Below, piece by piece: positions 1-12,912 of a stretch of DNA of 64,000 nucleotides. The position numbers were made by a program, and so were the translations under genes. The stretch is from the NCBI GenBank assembly GCA_004123355.1, contig SCHM01000001.1, positions 8,752,193 to 8,816,192 of the forward strand, read 5' to 3'. Under the pieces are notes generated by a model. The model searched no databases and was not told the DNA's origin. It worked only from the letters and a program-made list of their open reading frames with translations. Every line of letters begins with the position of its first letter. Position 1 is the stretch's first letter. The stretch comes from Amphirosellinia nigrospora (Eukaryota > Ascomycota > Sordariomycetes > Xylariales > Xylariaceae).

Positions 1-1319
1 GACGGAACCTCTGGTCCGTCACTATAAATGACAAGATTTCCTCTAATCTCGAAGAACGAGCAGTAAGTTTGGGCTTAGATTGCGATCACCGCGTCTGGTC
101 CCTGTGTATCCTCGAGCCTTCAACTTTATGAAGGCACTGAGCATGGCTGGCTCATTTACGATCTTTAGATCTTGATCACATCATATTGATGCAAATCAGT
201 CTTAGATTTCTTCAGCGATGATGGTTTGTCTAACATTTACGTCGAGGGAGACACAATTTAAGACATAAACTGGGATAGTGAGCCGAGTGGGCTTAGTCTG
301 ACCGCCTCTCACCTCTACACTAGGTAGGTAGTTTAATTTAATTGCGTCTCATGGTATGACAAATAGCGTCAGCGGCTTATGAGGTCTCTGAGTCGCAGAA
401 GCCAACTATTGAGCAGCGGTTTACCATCGTCGTATGACTTTGGTTGTTAGCAAGGTTGAATTCGACCTGCACACCCTTACAATATGACCCAAATCCTAGT
501 GTACATGTTATGTCCAAGATGAGGGTTGGGTGCCTACTTAATCGGATGGTGAACAAAAGTTTGCTGAGTGATACCCTTGTACATGCACGTGTCATTTCCC
601 CCAGCATCTGACCCCGCCCCGCTATATGTGCTCCCATCTCTTACCTCTTTTGGCATCGTCTCTAACTCATTAGCTGAAAATGACCCTTAACTTCACATGT
701 CTCGGGCAGAATCCGCAGAATCCCTGGTTCCAGGTGTCCCTTTGCAGCACACACCCCCACAGCCCGGCAGTCTGGACAGCGGTCTGGAGTACATCCCGCG
801 ATATGCGCTAATGCTGACCGTAAACTATACATAGTACGTAGATCTAGTCGTAGTAGAAGAATATTGCTTTCTGCTATTCCCTGGTGTAGTCAACATTCTG
901 ACGCAAGTCAACCGTCTTTGTCTTGTCTTCAATCTCTATCTCCGTCTGTTAGTATCGATTCATTGTCGGACCAACTGGAAGCCTTGGACGGTGTTCCGTG
1001 ACTGCCTAACTCGATTCGTTCATTTGTTCCTGTGGCTGGCGTTCGTTACGTCATTCTCTAGGTGTCCTTATTCTGTCTTCCTACCTGTGCTCGTTGTCTA
1101 TCACGGTCGCGAATACATCGTGAACTACATCGTCAAACGCTATTACTAAAACGACATATAATCCTACGTTGCGCGCCGCATCACTATTGCCTGTCCTACG
1201 CCTCCTTTCCTCTATGGCACTGTCTGCCGTGCACTGTCGTCGTCGTCTACTGCCGCCCACGGCTCACAACAAAACGAGAACTTGCCCTCTCTTTCACTCT
1301 TCCGCGGCATAGAAACGAC
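1..1319. other. Intergenic / upstream region
   Basis: No convincing gene was found here. Short open frames on both strands lack family-like sequence. The part after about 900 is C/T rich, as is common in fungal promoters and 5' leaders, and probably belongs to the lipase gene that follows on the plus strand. Confidence 0.5.
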
Positions 1320-3739
1320 ATGACCTTTATCAACATTTCCCATCTTATCCGCCAACCCGCGTCGCTCCGTCCGAAGCCAAAGGCCCTAAACATCAGATAA
1401 AACCATCCATTGCCGCTGCAAACTCGCGTTCCTCACCTTCGGTCACCACATCCGTGTCGAGGGCTGTCGATACTCTTTTATACCTCAAAGATGGCCTGAG
1501 TCACCGCGAGCGCGAGGACAGGAGGTCTCGCGATGAACGCCGCCAAGTTCTACTCGCCCGGATGCAGGGGGCCGAGTCTTGTAGCCAATGGGACGCTGCG
1601 GCCCAAGAGCTTGACGTTCTCGAGGGCAACGAAGAGTGGAAGGCCGATATATCGATCGGCGACTATAACCCGGAAATCCTCGCCGCACGTCTGAAAGCCC
1701 TCGACGAAGCCCGCACAGCTGGAGATACGCGAGCCATGATGCATCTCGTCAGGACTGCTCTGTCACGCGATCTTGGTGGCATGGGAAATATTGACCTTTA
1801 TCGTCACTCTCATCGTGGCACCAAGAAGCTGATTGAGCGCTACGTCGATTCCGCCCTACAAACAATAAATACCCTCGTCGAGCGTAGTACTCCTTACCCA
1901 CATAGTCACGATAGCCATTTCGGACCTCGGGATCTACTGGACGCTATGCTATACGCTCGCCAGAGCTTTGGCCGAAGTGCCCTTCTGTTAAGCGGTGGTG
2001 GCACCTTTGGTATGACCCATATCGGCGTTCTCAAAGCCTTATTTGAGGCCAAGCTACTCCCGCGCATCATCTCAGGCGCATCGGCCGGCTCCATCGTGTG
2101 CGCCGTCTTTTGCGCCAAGACAGACGATGAGATGCCTGAGGTTATTAAGCAATTCCCTCATGGCGATTTGGCTGTTTTTGAGGAACGGGGAAATGAAGAT
2201 GGAATCCTCGACCACCTGCGCAGACTATTGACGGAGGGCAACTGGTCCGATATTAAACACTTGACCCGCGTCATGCGAGACCTGCTTGGCGACATCACCT
2301 TCCAAGAGGCATACAACCGTACCAGGCGTATATGCAACATATGTGTCTCTACGGCATCCATCTATGAGCTTCCCCGACTGCTCAACTATGTCACAGCACC
2401 CAACGTAATGATCTGGTCTGCTGTTGCCGCCTCCTGCTCTGTCCCGGTTGTTTTTAGCGCTGGCGCTCTGCTTGTAAAAAACCCAATAACCGGAGAACAT
2501 AGCCCATGGAATCCTACACCCCAAGTGTGGATAGATGGCTCTGTGGATAATGACCTACCAATGACGAGGCTCTCTGAGATGTTCAACGTCAACCACTTTA
2601 TCGTCTCTCAGGTAAACCCTCACGTCGTCCCTTTTCTGGTTAAAGATGATACACCATGCCCATCTAATAATAGCCACCACTCCGTCATCTATAAAGAAGA
2701 ATCTGACTGGTTACGTACTATAACATCTCTTGCCAAAGCCGAGGCATTACACAGGATGCAGGTTATGGCAGAAATTGGAGTATTTCCCAACCTGGTCACC
2801 AAACTTCGATCAATATTAAGTCAAACGTACTCGGGCGACATCAACATCTTACCGGCCATTGGGGTCTTTGATCTCCCCAAGGTCTTGAGAAATCCCACTG
2901 CCGAGTTCATGACACGTTCATGTCTTCTTGGCGAGCGCGCTACTTGGCCCAAGTTGTCTCGGATACGGGACCGTTGTGCCATCGAGCTTGCCTTGGATCG
3001 CGCCGTTCATGCATTGAGAGCTCGCGTTGTTTTTAGCAAGAGTCAAGTTAACCTACGAAGGCTGGCGACATGTCCATTATCAAATGGAAATCAAAGCCTT
3101 ACAGTACCTACTCAAATAGACGGGGCACTTTTTAAGGAAAATTCTAAACACCGTAATCGAAGATCAAGCGGCAGTAACCTGATCACCACCTATGCTAACG
3201 GCCTTGCCTACGGATCGCCATATAGCGCCATGGAATGCGATACCGACGATGACGAACGGCTTGAGATCACAATGCGTCATCCTCGTAGAAAGCCTGGTTT
3301 GAGATTGAAGAAGTTCCCTAAGAACCATACACTTATAAGCGGCCCCCTAACGGGCCCGCGATACCTTCTACGTTCGAGACTGAATCATTTGATTTCTCCC
3401 GACCTATACATGACCGCACACTTCCTCCCCTCAAGAAGCATGCGACTATAGCTACAACCCTCCCACTTCAACGAAGGCCGTTGAAAATGGTACGGCTCAC
3501 GCTTTAGAAACTACATCTGTGGCCATGAGACCTTCATTTTCAGGAAGGACGTTAGCTTCGGGACGAGCGCCTCCGACGCCGACATCGAGAGTCCCGTCGA
3601 TGCCGATCTTTCTGATTCCGTGTATCGATTATCCGACCCTTGTGATAGCGAGGTATGGATTCCCAACGGCCACACCGCGGGACAGAGGCTCTACAACGCC
3701 GAAGAAAATTCGCTCGTTGGCTTGATGAGTTTACTCTAG
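1320..3739 (+). CDS. Patatin-type triacylglycerol lipase (TGL3/4/5-like)
   Basis: Lipid-droplet type lipase expected to release fatty acids from triacylglycerol. The main frame (about 1454-3451) begins with a DUF3336-like segment containing YLKDGLSHREREDRRSRDER. A patatin domain follows, with the oxyanion loop LLLSGGGTFGMTHIG, the nucleophile elbow SGASAGS and the dyad motif IDGSVDND. Catalytic Ser and Asp are therefore present. The main frame has no ATG at its 5' end; an ATG at 1320 lies in a frame that joins it after loss of one base between 1320 and 1454, so this start is my inference. Past the stop at 3451 the same frame reopens after 3485 and codes a plausible acidic tail up to TAG at 3737-3739, so the C-terminus also seems shifted. 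The catalytic core is sure; both ends are uncertain. Confidence 0.85.
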
Positions 3740-4195
3740 TGTCTCTCTCTACCTTGAACGAGAACACACTGAAGACAATAGAATTCTGATTTTTTTTGGA
3801 CACTACTAGGCTTTAAGAATAATAACCCCCACGGGATTATTGTTACATAGTTATCTAGCTGGGCCGTCTTGGGCTCGAGCGGGGCGGGCGGGATGAGCTC
3901 GTCACAATATTTCCTCGTCGGGTCTCTTCTGCGGACCCGGAATTGGACCCATACACGATAGCAGCACATTTTGGAAAGCATCAGCACACGTGTAGACCGA
4001 GGCGTCTTTTTTGTAGAGGATTGGTTGCTTTGGTTGCTATTTGCGTCGTGCCTCCTCATTCTTCAACATACCCATAGCATTGAATGAATACATAGTCGTT
4101 TTTCAAATGAATTGTTGATCATGCGCTTAATATGTTGATTTCAATACATGTCAGGACAATAAATGGGCGTGGTCTCGGATATTGGTAAGGTTTTG
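3740..4195. other. Convergent intergenic region
   Basis: Lies between the 3' ends of the lipase gene and the Zn2Cys6 regulator locus. No gene seen; presumably both 3' untranslated regions and terminators. Confidence 0.5.
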
Positions 4196-6963
4196 TTAGT
4201 ATTCTTCGCTTAGTCCCTCGAGTAGGCCGTAGAATTCTTCGGTTCCGCTGAAGCCCATCCATGGATTGAATATCAACCCGGCGTCTTCCCGACGCGCGTC
4301 GTTCGTTGTGCCCCAGGGAGAGGAAGATGCAGACGCGCGAACGACTGTGGTTGCCCTTGCGGTTGTGATTGCGGCTGGGCCGTAGTACTATAAGTTGCAG
4401 GAAGGGGGATGAGTGTCCCTGCTGTCATTGCAGTTCGCGGGATTGTTGTCGTGGGGACGATACTGGGAGACGACATGGGAAGGGATATATCGCCGGCGCC
4501 CCTTTTCTCTGATAATCCCTACGGGGCTCACCTTTGTTTGTCGAACCGACGAGGGGTATGGGGTGGTCGACGCCGCCGGAGGCCCCGCGATCTCGGCGCT
4601 GTCGTCTGCAAAGTCGGATTGAAGCAGGAGACTCTGCACCGAGAGCCGCTGGCGCGAGTTGGCGTACTGCGGACCTTGGACGAGGAGCGCGGGGCGGCTG
4701 GCTCGGGTTCCGAAGCGTCTCTCGTGCGGTTGGTTGTGTTGGTTGGGTTTGTTCTGCGAGGCGCTTGGTGTAGCTTGTTGTTAGATGTTCTAGAGCTGTT
4801 CTCTGGGTGGTATGTCAGTTAGGTGCTTCGAAGTGAAGAGCATGGACTTGGGCGGAAATACTTACCAAAGCCCGCGTCGAGGCTGAGTATGGGAAAAACT
4901 CGGTGATGAAGTGGAGTGAGATGGCGCGCGCTTTGTGGACTGCGACCTCGAGCGTTGATGTCGCGCAGGGGAGACATGCGCCGAACATGACGAGACGGGC
5001 GGATTCGAACGCGCAGACTGCGCCGTCGCGCTCGAGGAGGAGGAGCTGGTTCCGGCCTCGGCTGAGATGGGTGTGGTGGGTGAGGAAGTCGCCCAATATT
5101 TGAATTATGTTCTCGGCGTGCTTGAGGCATTTGGCTTGCACTTTATGTAAATCGTTAGTTACGAACAGTTTGAGGGACCCCAGGCTAAGAGTTTACTGGT
5201 GATGCGATCTTCGGTGTGGATGCTCGCGAGGAGCATAGATGGAGCGGCCTCGCTATAGCCATTTAGAAACATGCGGTATAAGTCGCAGTGGCACTGGTAG
5301 TATGACACTAAGGGGCTTTGGTTAGCACGCCGTCAAAATTGATAGAAAGGAAAATTTATGACGAGATGAAGAAAGTCGTTCGCGATGACATACTATGTAA
5401 CATCACAAATTGGGCCGGCCATTCACTTGAAAGTAGATTCGAAACTGAGTACTGGTGTTCAGGGCTGAGAGCCACTTGCAAGCAGGCCAGCTCCTGTTCG
5501 AACTGTCGAATACGGGCTCCGATCGTGGAAGATGACTCTTCGCCCAACCCAACGCGTCGGTTGAATCTAAGAGTTGTCAATTAGCGCTCTCTCGCCTTTT
5601 TAAGACGTTTCTAGACCTGACGCACCTCATGACAGCCCGCCTCGCCGAAGTAAGGCGCATGAAAGCGCCGCGTAGGCCCATGGCTACGGCATTATCAGAT
5701 GCGCTCGGCCTAAGTAGTCCAGTCTGACACTGTTGCCCAGCCTCGAAGATCTCTTCGCGGCATGGCAGCTGGAGATAGATCGTCTCTTCGGGCAGAGCTC
5801 GAACTCGCGCAGGCCGACGCAGAAGTAGTCGTCGAGAAGATACAATGCCCAGAAGAGTCGACGCGCGCCTCTTGTGCCACGAAGGCTAGTTCAGAGCGCT
5901 CGTAGTTGAGCCGTAATGCGACGGCTGTCCGCGCCGCGAGAGCTGCTAGCATCTAAGCACACGATCGGATTAGTCATTTATCTTCCTAGTTGTCGATGCC
6001 AAGGGGTCTTCAGTGGGGTTTCACGGGAAGATAGGAGCGAGCTCTGGAAGGAGCTCCATCCAAGTCCTTTACTACCGAAGAATATCGTGCAGAAGTAAGT
6101 GGAGCTAAGCTGGTAGATATTAACTTACAAAAGCAGTAGGAAACTCGCCGCTCTCGATTCGATACCGGATGACGAGAAGCAGAGCTTGCAGGTGGAAAAT
6201 AGAAGGGCGGCTGATATGTTGATATATGAGCTGCTCAGCCTGCTGAGCCCAATGATGATGGTCGAGCGATGCGCGTTGGAGGTGTAGTGACGTGACGGCG
6301 CAGATGGCGAAGCCCAACGGCTCGTTCATGGCGCCATCTCGACATCGCCTGATAACGGTGGCTTTGTGGAGGAAGGCAAAAGAAGGCAGAGGGTATAAGT
6401 GATCAAAGTAGTCTTCTATATGTTCCAGGACCACGGCGGTGTCCGGCAAGGAAGCCCCATGGTCCTTTTCTGTCGTGCTTACATCTCGTTTAAGCAGTGA
6501 TTGTGCGTTCGCTGCTCAATTATCTGTATTTGCTGCGTTGGCGTCTCTCGACTTGGCGTAGTCGACGAGCGGTCGCTACTCTCAGCCCAGCGGCAGGAAT
6601 AATCGCACTTTGCTTCCTAGGCGTTGGATATGAGCACTCTTTTCCCTTTTGCACGCAGTTGGGCAGCGCGGCAACTCCCCGTGGCAGCGCGTCTTCTTCA
6701 GATGGCAGGGGATGCAAGCCTGCATGCGCCTTCGACGCTCGGGTGATTTCAGCGCATATCGACCCGACGATCTGCTCGGGGACTGCTGAAAGGAACATTC
6801 GAAGCCCAAGCGGTCGCAGTTTTGACAGAGACCATCTCTCCCATCGCAGCGCACCTTGCGCACGCGACACTGTGAGCACGTGGCGCGTTTGTTCCTGGGC
6901 AAGACGGATGGTGTGGCGATTGGCCTTAGTGTTTGCGCCTTTGGGCTTGTCCTGCTTCGTCAT
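4196..6963 (-). pseudogene. Zn2Cys6 transcription factor with two zinc clusters, frame-disrupted
   Basis: Fungal nuclear regulator. The N-terminus reads CSQCRVRKVRCDGRDGLCQN, a Zn(II)2Cys6 cluster. A second cluster, CIPCHLKKTRCHGELPRC, continues as NCVQKGKECSYPT only after a one-base shift near 6659-6663. Downstream segments match the fungal regulator middle-homology region in pieces: DYFDHLYPLPSFAFLHKATV (about 6400), then a 3' exon from 5952 with LAALAARTAVALRLNYE after an intron with donor GTAAGT and acceptor TTAG. Breaks at about 5859-5868 and 5789-5793 restore LYLLDDYFCVGLREFELCP and the following segment. Further pieces cover 5580-5356 and 5141-4865, with a GTAAGT donor at the end of the latter. 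The C-terminus ends at TAA 4196-4198 after MGFSGTEEFYGLLEGLSEEY. I count at least five lesions. Either a decaying gene or a gene hit by assembly errors; regulator identity is firm, target unknown. Confidence 0.75.
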
Positions 6964-7985
6964 CGTTGTCGACGCGGTGAAGGTTTTGTGATGGACGTAG
7001 TGGTCGTAGCGTCATCACCAGGCAATCCAAGACTCCCAGTCAACAGGGTCGACGATCTTCGCTCGAGACGCGTGTTAGTTGGTCGCTTCAATCCGACTTT
7101 AACTTTCTTCGTCCTTTCTCTCTTCTCACGTTCCGTCCTACGACCATCCTCTCTTGTCCGATGTATACACACGCGCTCAAATCTCTCAGCTTAGGCTACA
7201 TTCTCATGGACTTCTCAATTGAAATAACCTATTGAAGCTGTTGGAATGAGATCTCAATTTCTCCACTGCCTAGTATTGTACCTCAGCAGCTACCGGCATT
7301 AGCTACTCCACATTCTCCATGGGGTTTCGTTTAGTCTCCGCAGTGTGCGGGGAAATGTCTTGAATCAGGAATAACTCTAATTTTTGGCGGCTTGTTTGTC
7401 GGACTACTAATCGAGGCGAAATGGAATGGTGATTGAAGATGAAGCGGCGGACATCATTCAAGTCCTGTTTCCTCCTGTCGACAATAAGAACATGGCCTCT
7501 GGAATTAAGCGCAGCCAATCACCCACCTGGTCGGCCAGGCTTAGCGCCGATGGCGCAACAAGTACAATCCATTCGTCATATGGTCCTTGTTTCTTTATCA
7601 TCACGACAGTTCGCTTGGGCTGTAGTATATGAGCGCCAGACTCTGGACAATCTGCTTCTGTTCTGGCTACCACTTATAGGAAATAGGTCCTTATTGTGAT
7701 TTAATTCTATTATGGCTCGAGTTGGCTTCACCGCCACGGGGTAACACAACATATGGCTTCGGTATACGGTTAGGAGATACGAAAATAAAAGGAGATATAA
7801 GCCTTTGATTAACATGGTATACTTAAATGTTATCAACAGGCTACATACCGAGATGCTACTAGAAATCGTTAAGCTTTCGATTGGCGAGCGAGACATCTAG
7901 AATTTAATAGCCGCCTGCAGACGTTCGTCCGACGTTAGTCCACCAATTCGGGCGTACGATAAGCCGTTATATATGATAACATGCC
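6964..7985. other. Intergenic region upstream of the regulator
   Basis: Contains the likely promoter of the regulator locus on the minus strand and several short open frames on both strands (about 7303-7900). None shows a recognisable domain or consistent codon pattern, so no gene is called. Confidence 0.4.
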
Positions 7986-7989
7986 TGTG

Positions 7990-8345
7990 TTTTATGAGAT
8001 GATGCGCAGGGGCACTCGACTAGAAATTCTATATAGCCCCAGTAGTTGAAGCCGTACTACGGGTGTACGGCACCATGCGAAAGCGTACACTCCACTAACC
8101 ACCGCGGTCGTTAGTATTCTCCGCGCCAAAACTATCGACTTTTTGCTCCGCGAAGGGACAGAAGTAAACTTCACTCTATAATACGACTCCAAGACTTAGG
8201 AACAGGGCTAACTGACCTATCCTTACCGCTACGCAAGGCACTATAGACCTATTTACTGGCTTAAACCCTTTGCTGATGCTTGTAGCTAGAGTAATAAGAC
8301 TTCTTTTAGATAACGGGGCTGATGTGCAAGCAAAGACGACTCCAT
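7990..8345 (+). pseudogene. Ankyrin-repeat relic
   Basis: Two short plus-strand stretches read like ankyrin repeats but are not joined by an open frame. About 8095-8172 gives FLLREGTEVNF after a helical lead-in. About 8255-8345 gives VIRLLLDNGADVQAKTTP, a classic second helix plus hairpin. Stop codons and shifts separate them and there is no start codon. This is probably the remains of an ankyrin-repeat gene, a family that is often duplicated and lost in fungi. Confidence 0.5.
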
Positions 8346-9229
8346 CAGCCTCGTAGGGTAGTATTTAGCAAGATTCGTGTGAGATCCGTGTGACAATAAT
8401 GAAGTGATGTGCTTGGGAATATTATGAAATGAGACAGGGTGCTTCATAACTGTATGTTCCCAAAAGCCTGCTGATAACGTGAGCGCAAAAAGGGCCAAGG
8501 GGGCTAAGAGGTGACGCCGCGCCTCGAACGTCTTAAATACTACTCTTCAGAGTTACTTTGATGAGGTTCTGAAGCTCGATTGAAGATCAAAATCCCAAAC
8601 TATCCCGAGCCGTGGAAGCGACGTATGCTAATAATGATTGTTATGCAATTTCAATACGGCAGTATGATAGCTTAGTTGAAGCTTTATACACGAAAGGCAT
8701 GATCTCAGTGATCATTTTAAGATAAACTACAATCGTAATTTATAAGCACAACTCGCGGGGTCCGGAGAAATCCCGACCTTTCCTTTTCTCTCGGGCCGGG
8801 CCGGGCAGGCGGGGTTGAAGACGGGAAATTATTTAGGACGGGAAATAGAAAATGCTTAACTCCGGGCGGTGTACCGCCCTGTACTATTGGCCTCGACTCA
8901 CACTCACAATTACCCTACCAACAATAGTGGCCGATAGTTCTCATTAGCACAGTCAGCAGGGACGAAATGAGGCGATCGTAAAGATATTTCGGAAGAACTT
9001 GATTTCATTGGCGATTTCATCTGTCTAGTGCTTATAAAAGGTCACCATGCTCAATTACCATGCAAAGGGATATAACACTAACACACACTTAGAGGCTAGG
9101 TATACTTAGAGTCTATACCCACCTCATAATACACCTTTATAACTTCTAGCTTCTGTACTCCTTTCTTTCATCATTCCTATTCTATTTGCGATATTGCCTT
9201 GTTGGTTGTCCCAGCTATACTCGCGCGAC
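8346..9229. other. Intergenic region
   Basis: No gene seen. A GC-rich patch with repeated GGGCC words sits at about 8755-8830, in contrast to its AT-rich surroundings. The last 200 bases are probably the promoter and leader of the dehydrogenase gene. Confidence 0.4.
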
Positions 9230-10325
9230 ATGGCTTCCTTGGAAGCTATCCGAGAATCAAATGCCCGAATCGGGACTAGCCTGCCATCTGGGCTGGTTGC
9301 CGTCTTCGTGGGAGCTACAAGTGGTATTGGAGAGACAACACTTAGGAACTTCGTCAAGCAGACGCACAAACCACGTATTTACTTTGTCGGCCGCCGCGAA
9401 ACAGAAGGCAAACGCGTCCAGGATGAGCTGAAGAAAATTAATTCAGAGGGCGAATATCACTACTTGAGCTATGACGTTAGCCTTCTTAAAAATGTTGATG
9501 AGGCTTGTCGACAGATTCAAGGCCGAGAGTCGACCGTCAACCTACTCTTCCTTACCAGCGGAACTTTGATAACTAAAAAACGTGAGTCTACCTGCACACA
9601 CGCAGTTTTTTATCTAGCCACTGTACATGATTTGGATTCTAAGTGACTTTTCCAGAGACCGACGAGGGCCTGAATTACCCAACTGCCCTCATGTATTATT
9701 CTCGAACACGCTTCATCGCCAATCTGCTGCCGCAACTTAGGCAAGCGTCTAATCTTCGCCGCGTCGTCACGGTGCTGGCAGGTGGAAAAGAAGGCAAGAT
9801 ATTCACTGAGGACTTGCAAGGCAACAATATCGGCGTTCTCTCATCCCGGGGCCACATCACATCCGTGATCACGTTGGCGCTCCACACGCTTGCCCAACAA
9901 GCGCCCGAGGTTTCCTTTATTCATGTATATCCGGGCTTCGTGAAAACGGAACTCTCGCGTGAGCTCACGGGCATCGGCGCCACCATCGGCAAAGCCCTGT
10001 TCAATCCTATCATAACGTATCTGCAAGTCCCCATCGACGAGACGGGCGAGCGTCAGACCTACCTCATAACCAGCGCTCGTTTCCCTCCATGCGACAGCGA
10101 GCGAAACGATGCTCATGGAGTCACGCTGGGTAAAGGTGTCGATGTCGCAGTTGCCGTCGACGGCAAGATTGGTGGCGGCGTTTACTCGATAGACTACCAG
10201 GCAAAGGGTACGAGTAGGGGGTCCAGGAACTCATAGCCAACTTTGTACGGGATAATACGGCAGAGTTGGTTTGGAAACATACAGAAGAAGAGTTCGTGCG
10301 AATCACTGGGAGCGTAGCTTTGTGA
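9230..10325 (+). CDS. Short-chain dehydrogenase/reductase
   Basis: NAD(P)-dependent oxidoreductase with a Rossmann fold; substrate unknown. Exon 1 (9230-9581) starts at ATG with MASLEAIRESNARIG and contains the dinucleotide-binding motif VGATSGIGE followed by YFVGRRE. An intron at 9582-9655 (GTGAGT...CAG) keeps the frame. Exon 2 carries the likely catalytic Tyr in ALMYYSRTRFIANLLPQL and the later VYPGFVKTELSREL segment. The open frame ends at TAG 10234-10236, but the next frame continues as AELVWKHTEEEFVRITG, the usual C-terminus of this fungal subfamily, up to TGA 10323-10325. The join needs one extra base in the G run at 10217-10221. I therefore give the full locus. Function beyond oxidoreductase is not inferred. 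Confidence 0.85.
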
Positions 10326-11539
10326 ACCCCGGACAGACAAGCCGGGTTTCGGGAACCGCGATGTCCTCGTCGGGTCATCAAAGATATCCGGCTCATACTC
10401 AGAATAAGTGCGCGATCTTTTGCTATGACACATTGAAAATTAGAGCAGATCATCAACACCTCAAACTAACACGACGTTGTCATATGGTGGATATATCCAA
10501 AAAGATACTGGGTGCTTTATTCGGTAGATCTGTCAGTTGCTAGTCAGCGCCCGAGACCAGTGCAAGGGCAGCGACCAATAGGCTAATGAGGGTTAAAGGT
10601 GATCGAATGTTCAAATGAGGTCAGCATTCCAATTGGGAATAATATATGGAAGAAATCTTTAAAGTAAAGGGGCCGATTATTCCCATCAAATGATGTCATT
10701 CGTTAGGTTATGCTATGAATTTCTATCCATTATAACATGTGTTGTCTTAGGCGCCTTGCGGACCGTCACGATCTACAACACGGCGCATCAACACGTAGCA
10801 GGGGCCGGCAGTCAGAGGAGCAGCTCGCACCTCCATACAAATGAACCTCTGAATGGATAGGGAGCCGAGGTACATTCTTTTCCAGCACCTGGGGATAGCG
10901 TGTAATGCCCAATCACCAGGATTGCGGCCTGAGATCTGACTTGGCATCAAGCGAGGGTCGCTCTCGGGACTACTGCCGGGATGCAGGCGACAGGCACATG
11001 TGCATTACGACCGCTTTAAGCGGGGGTAATATTATTTCATCCGCTCCCAATGGCAACATTAGCCCAACGACACATTCCTTATTGAGATAATGAGCAAGCA
11101 CATGCACCCACCGGTAGTACGACAAGGCCGCTCCCCTTGTAGTGAAGTGCCGCGTCAAAGGAGCCTCAGACCCCGTGTATCATACATAGGGTCACACCAG
11201 AACGCGGTTATTAGACGCTCATATAGTATCCCCAGATTCGCTCCTCGGCAGTACGGAGGGTGGCTGTAAACATCTCATTTCATCCTACAGGCCTGGAAGA
11301 AATGGCTATTTCGATGCTACTCACCGGCGGGCTTGGCCTCCACTTGTCGTCTTCGCCCTATTCGGGTTTCCCAGACCCAGGAACCGTCAGCTCGCGCCTA
11401 CAAAAGAAAAACGGCAAAACGTGAAACCGCTCCTCGAAGAGGTACTCTGATGTAGCTCTGCTGTTTCTGTTTCTTCGTGCGGTTGCCGCTTACTTCTTGC
11501 CTGCCCGCGATATCAACACTGGGTGTGATTTGATTCAAG
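10326..11539. other. Intergenic region
   Basis: No supportable gene. Short frames at about 10747-10950 (-) and 10970-11158 (-) have no recognisable motif. The last 150 bases are pyrimidine rich and probably form the leader of the acetate-carrier family gene. Confidence 0.4.
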
Positions 11540-12523
11540 ATGGCCAATCAACAGATTCCGTACTCCATGACAAACCATGACGAAGAGAAGGGGTTGCACC
11601 GAACGCCTACCGGGGTGACAATGTCCCTGAGCTTTTCGAGAAGGTATGAGCTTTGTGTATAGCCATGTCCTAGTCAGATGCTGAATTATGAATCCAGCTC
11701 TACATGACCCCCAAGGTCCCCCGTGCCGGCGATTACAGCAAGCGATTTGCCAACCCAACGGCGCTCGGGTTCATCGGGTGAGTTTTGCCGACTCCTTGAG
11801 AAACAGTGAGCTATGTAGAGGACGCTTACTGCCACAAGCTTCGTCATATCCGCTTCTACCTTCGCCATGATCGTTATGGGATGGGGAGGAACCGCAGGGC
11901 TATCGCCTGTCGCGTATGTGTACCCGCCTGCCTCTATTCGCATTTGATTTCAGCTGAGACAAGATAGGGGCATATTCTTCTTCGTCGGCCCGGTGACAAT
12001 GATCCTCGCTCTCATTTTCGAGTGGATCTTAGGGAACTTCTTCTCGATGATGGTTATGGGGTTGTTCTCCGTGTTTTGGCTGTCATTTGGGCTCCTCGAG
12101 GTGCCTAATCTCGCTCTCGGCATTCCATTTGCCACACCAGACGACCCGATGGGCACAGCATCGAGGGAGTACAACGCTGCAATCGGTCTCTATCTTATAG
12201 TATGGGGATTCGCATTCTTCACATTCTTCGTCTTTACCACGAGGATCAACACGGTCTTGGCGATTTTTAGTCTTACTGCAACGGCCACCTGGCTCCTGGC
12301 CGGTGCGTATTTCAAGTTATCGTGGGGCGATTACGAGACAGCGGGCAAACTTCAGAAGGTAAGACTCTCAATGTTACGAATAACGTAGCTAGTGATGAAA
12401 GCTAATTGACGAAAGGCCGGCGGCGCGATAATTTTCTCTGTAGCAATGTTAGGTTGGTACATGTGCTTTGTTATCATGGCGGGAGAAATGCGAATCCGAT
12501 TCAACTTCCCCGTTGGGGACTGA
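11540..12523 (+). CDS. GPR1/FUN34/YaaH family acetate carrier
   Basis: Integral plasma-membrane protein of the acetate/succinate carrier family (Ato/Ady2-like). Five exons: 11540-11643, 11698-11777, 11839-11913, 11968-12358 and 12416-12523, all with GT-AG introns. The family signature appears as FANPTALGFIG in exon 2. Exons 3-5 code about six hydrophobic segments, including FVISASTFAMIVMGWGG, TMILALIFEWILGNFF and IIFSVAMLGWYMCFVIMAG, and the protein ends with FNFPVGD, as relatives do. In exon 1 the sequence after the start is in frame only until the CCC run at 11625-11627; one more base there would give SPELFEK followed by LYMTPKVPR across the first intron, which matches the family. Substrate is inferred from the family only. 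Confidence 0.87.
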
Positions 12524-12912
12524 GCCATTTCTGGCCCAGCACTGACGTGGAGCTGGCACGCGAGCATAGTGACTAAGAGACCTGGTCAATAAAACATACG
12601 GGAGAGAAGCAACGAGAATGTACGACTAGGAGACACAGTATGGCTCAAATATCGGCCACGTTTGTTCGAATAATTCAGCGGATGACGATGCCTTTCATCT
12701 AAGAGTTTGAGCCTCCGTTGGGATGCGGTTGCGGGAGCAGCACATCACAACCTAAACTACCCGGGGTGAAAAGGCGAGACGATAGGATGGACTTTAGCTA
12801 GAATTTATGTATTTCTTCATAGTTGATACCAATGATTAGTTGATATGTTGATACCCTTTACCACCTAAACCTGACATAGCTTTTCAATATACGTTGCCAC
12901 GTCGTAAATTGA
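12524..12912. other. Convergent intergenic region
   Basis: Lies between the 3' ends of the acetate-carrier gene and the TIGR04076 gene. No coding signal seen. Confidence 0.5.

Noticed and set aside
4980-5020. tRNA B-box-like word GCGTTCGAATCCGCC on the minus strand
   Set aside because: It lies inside conserved regulator coding sequence (AVCAFESARL), and no A box or cloverleaf was found.
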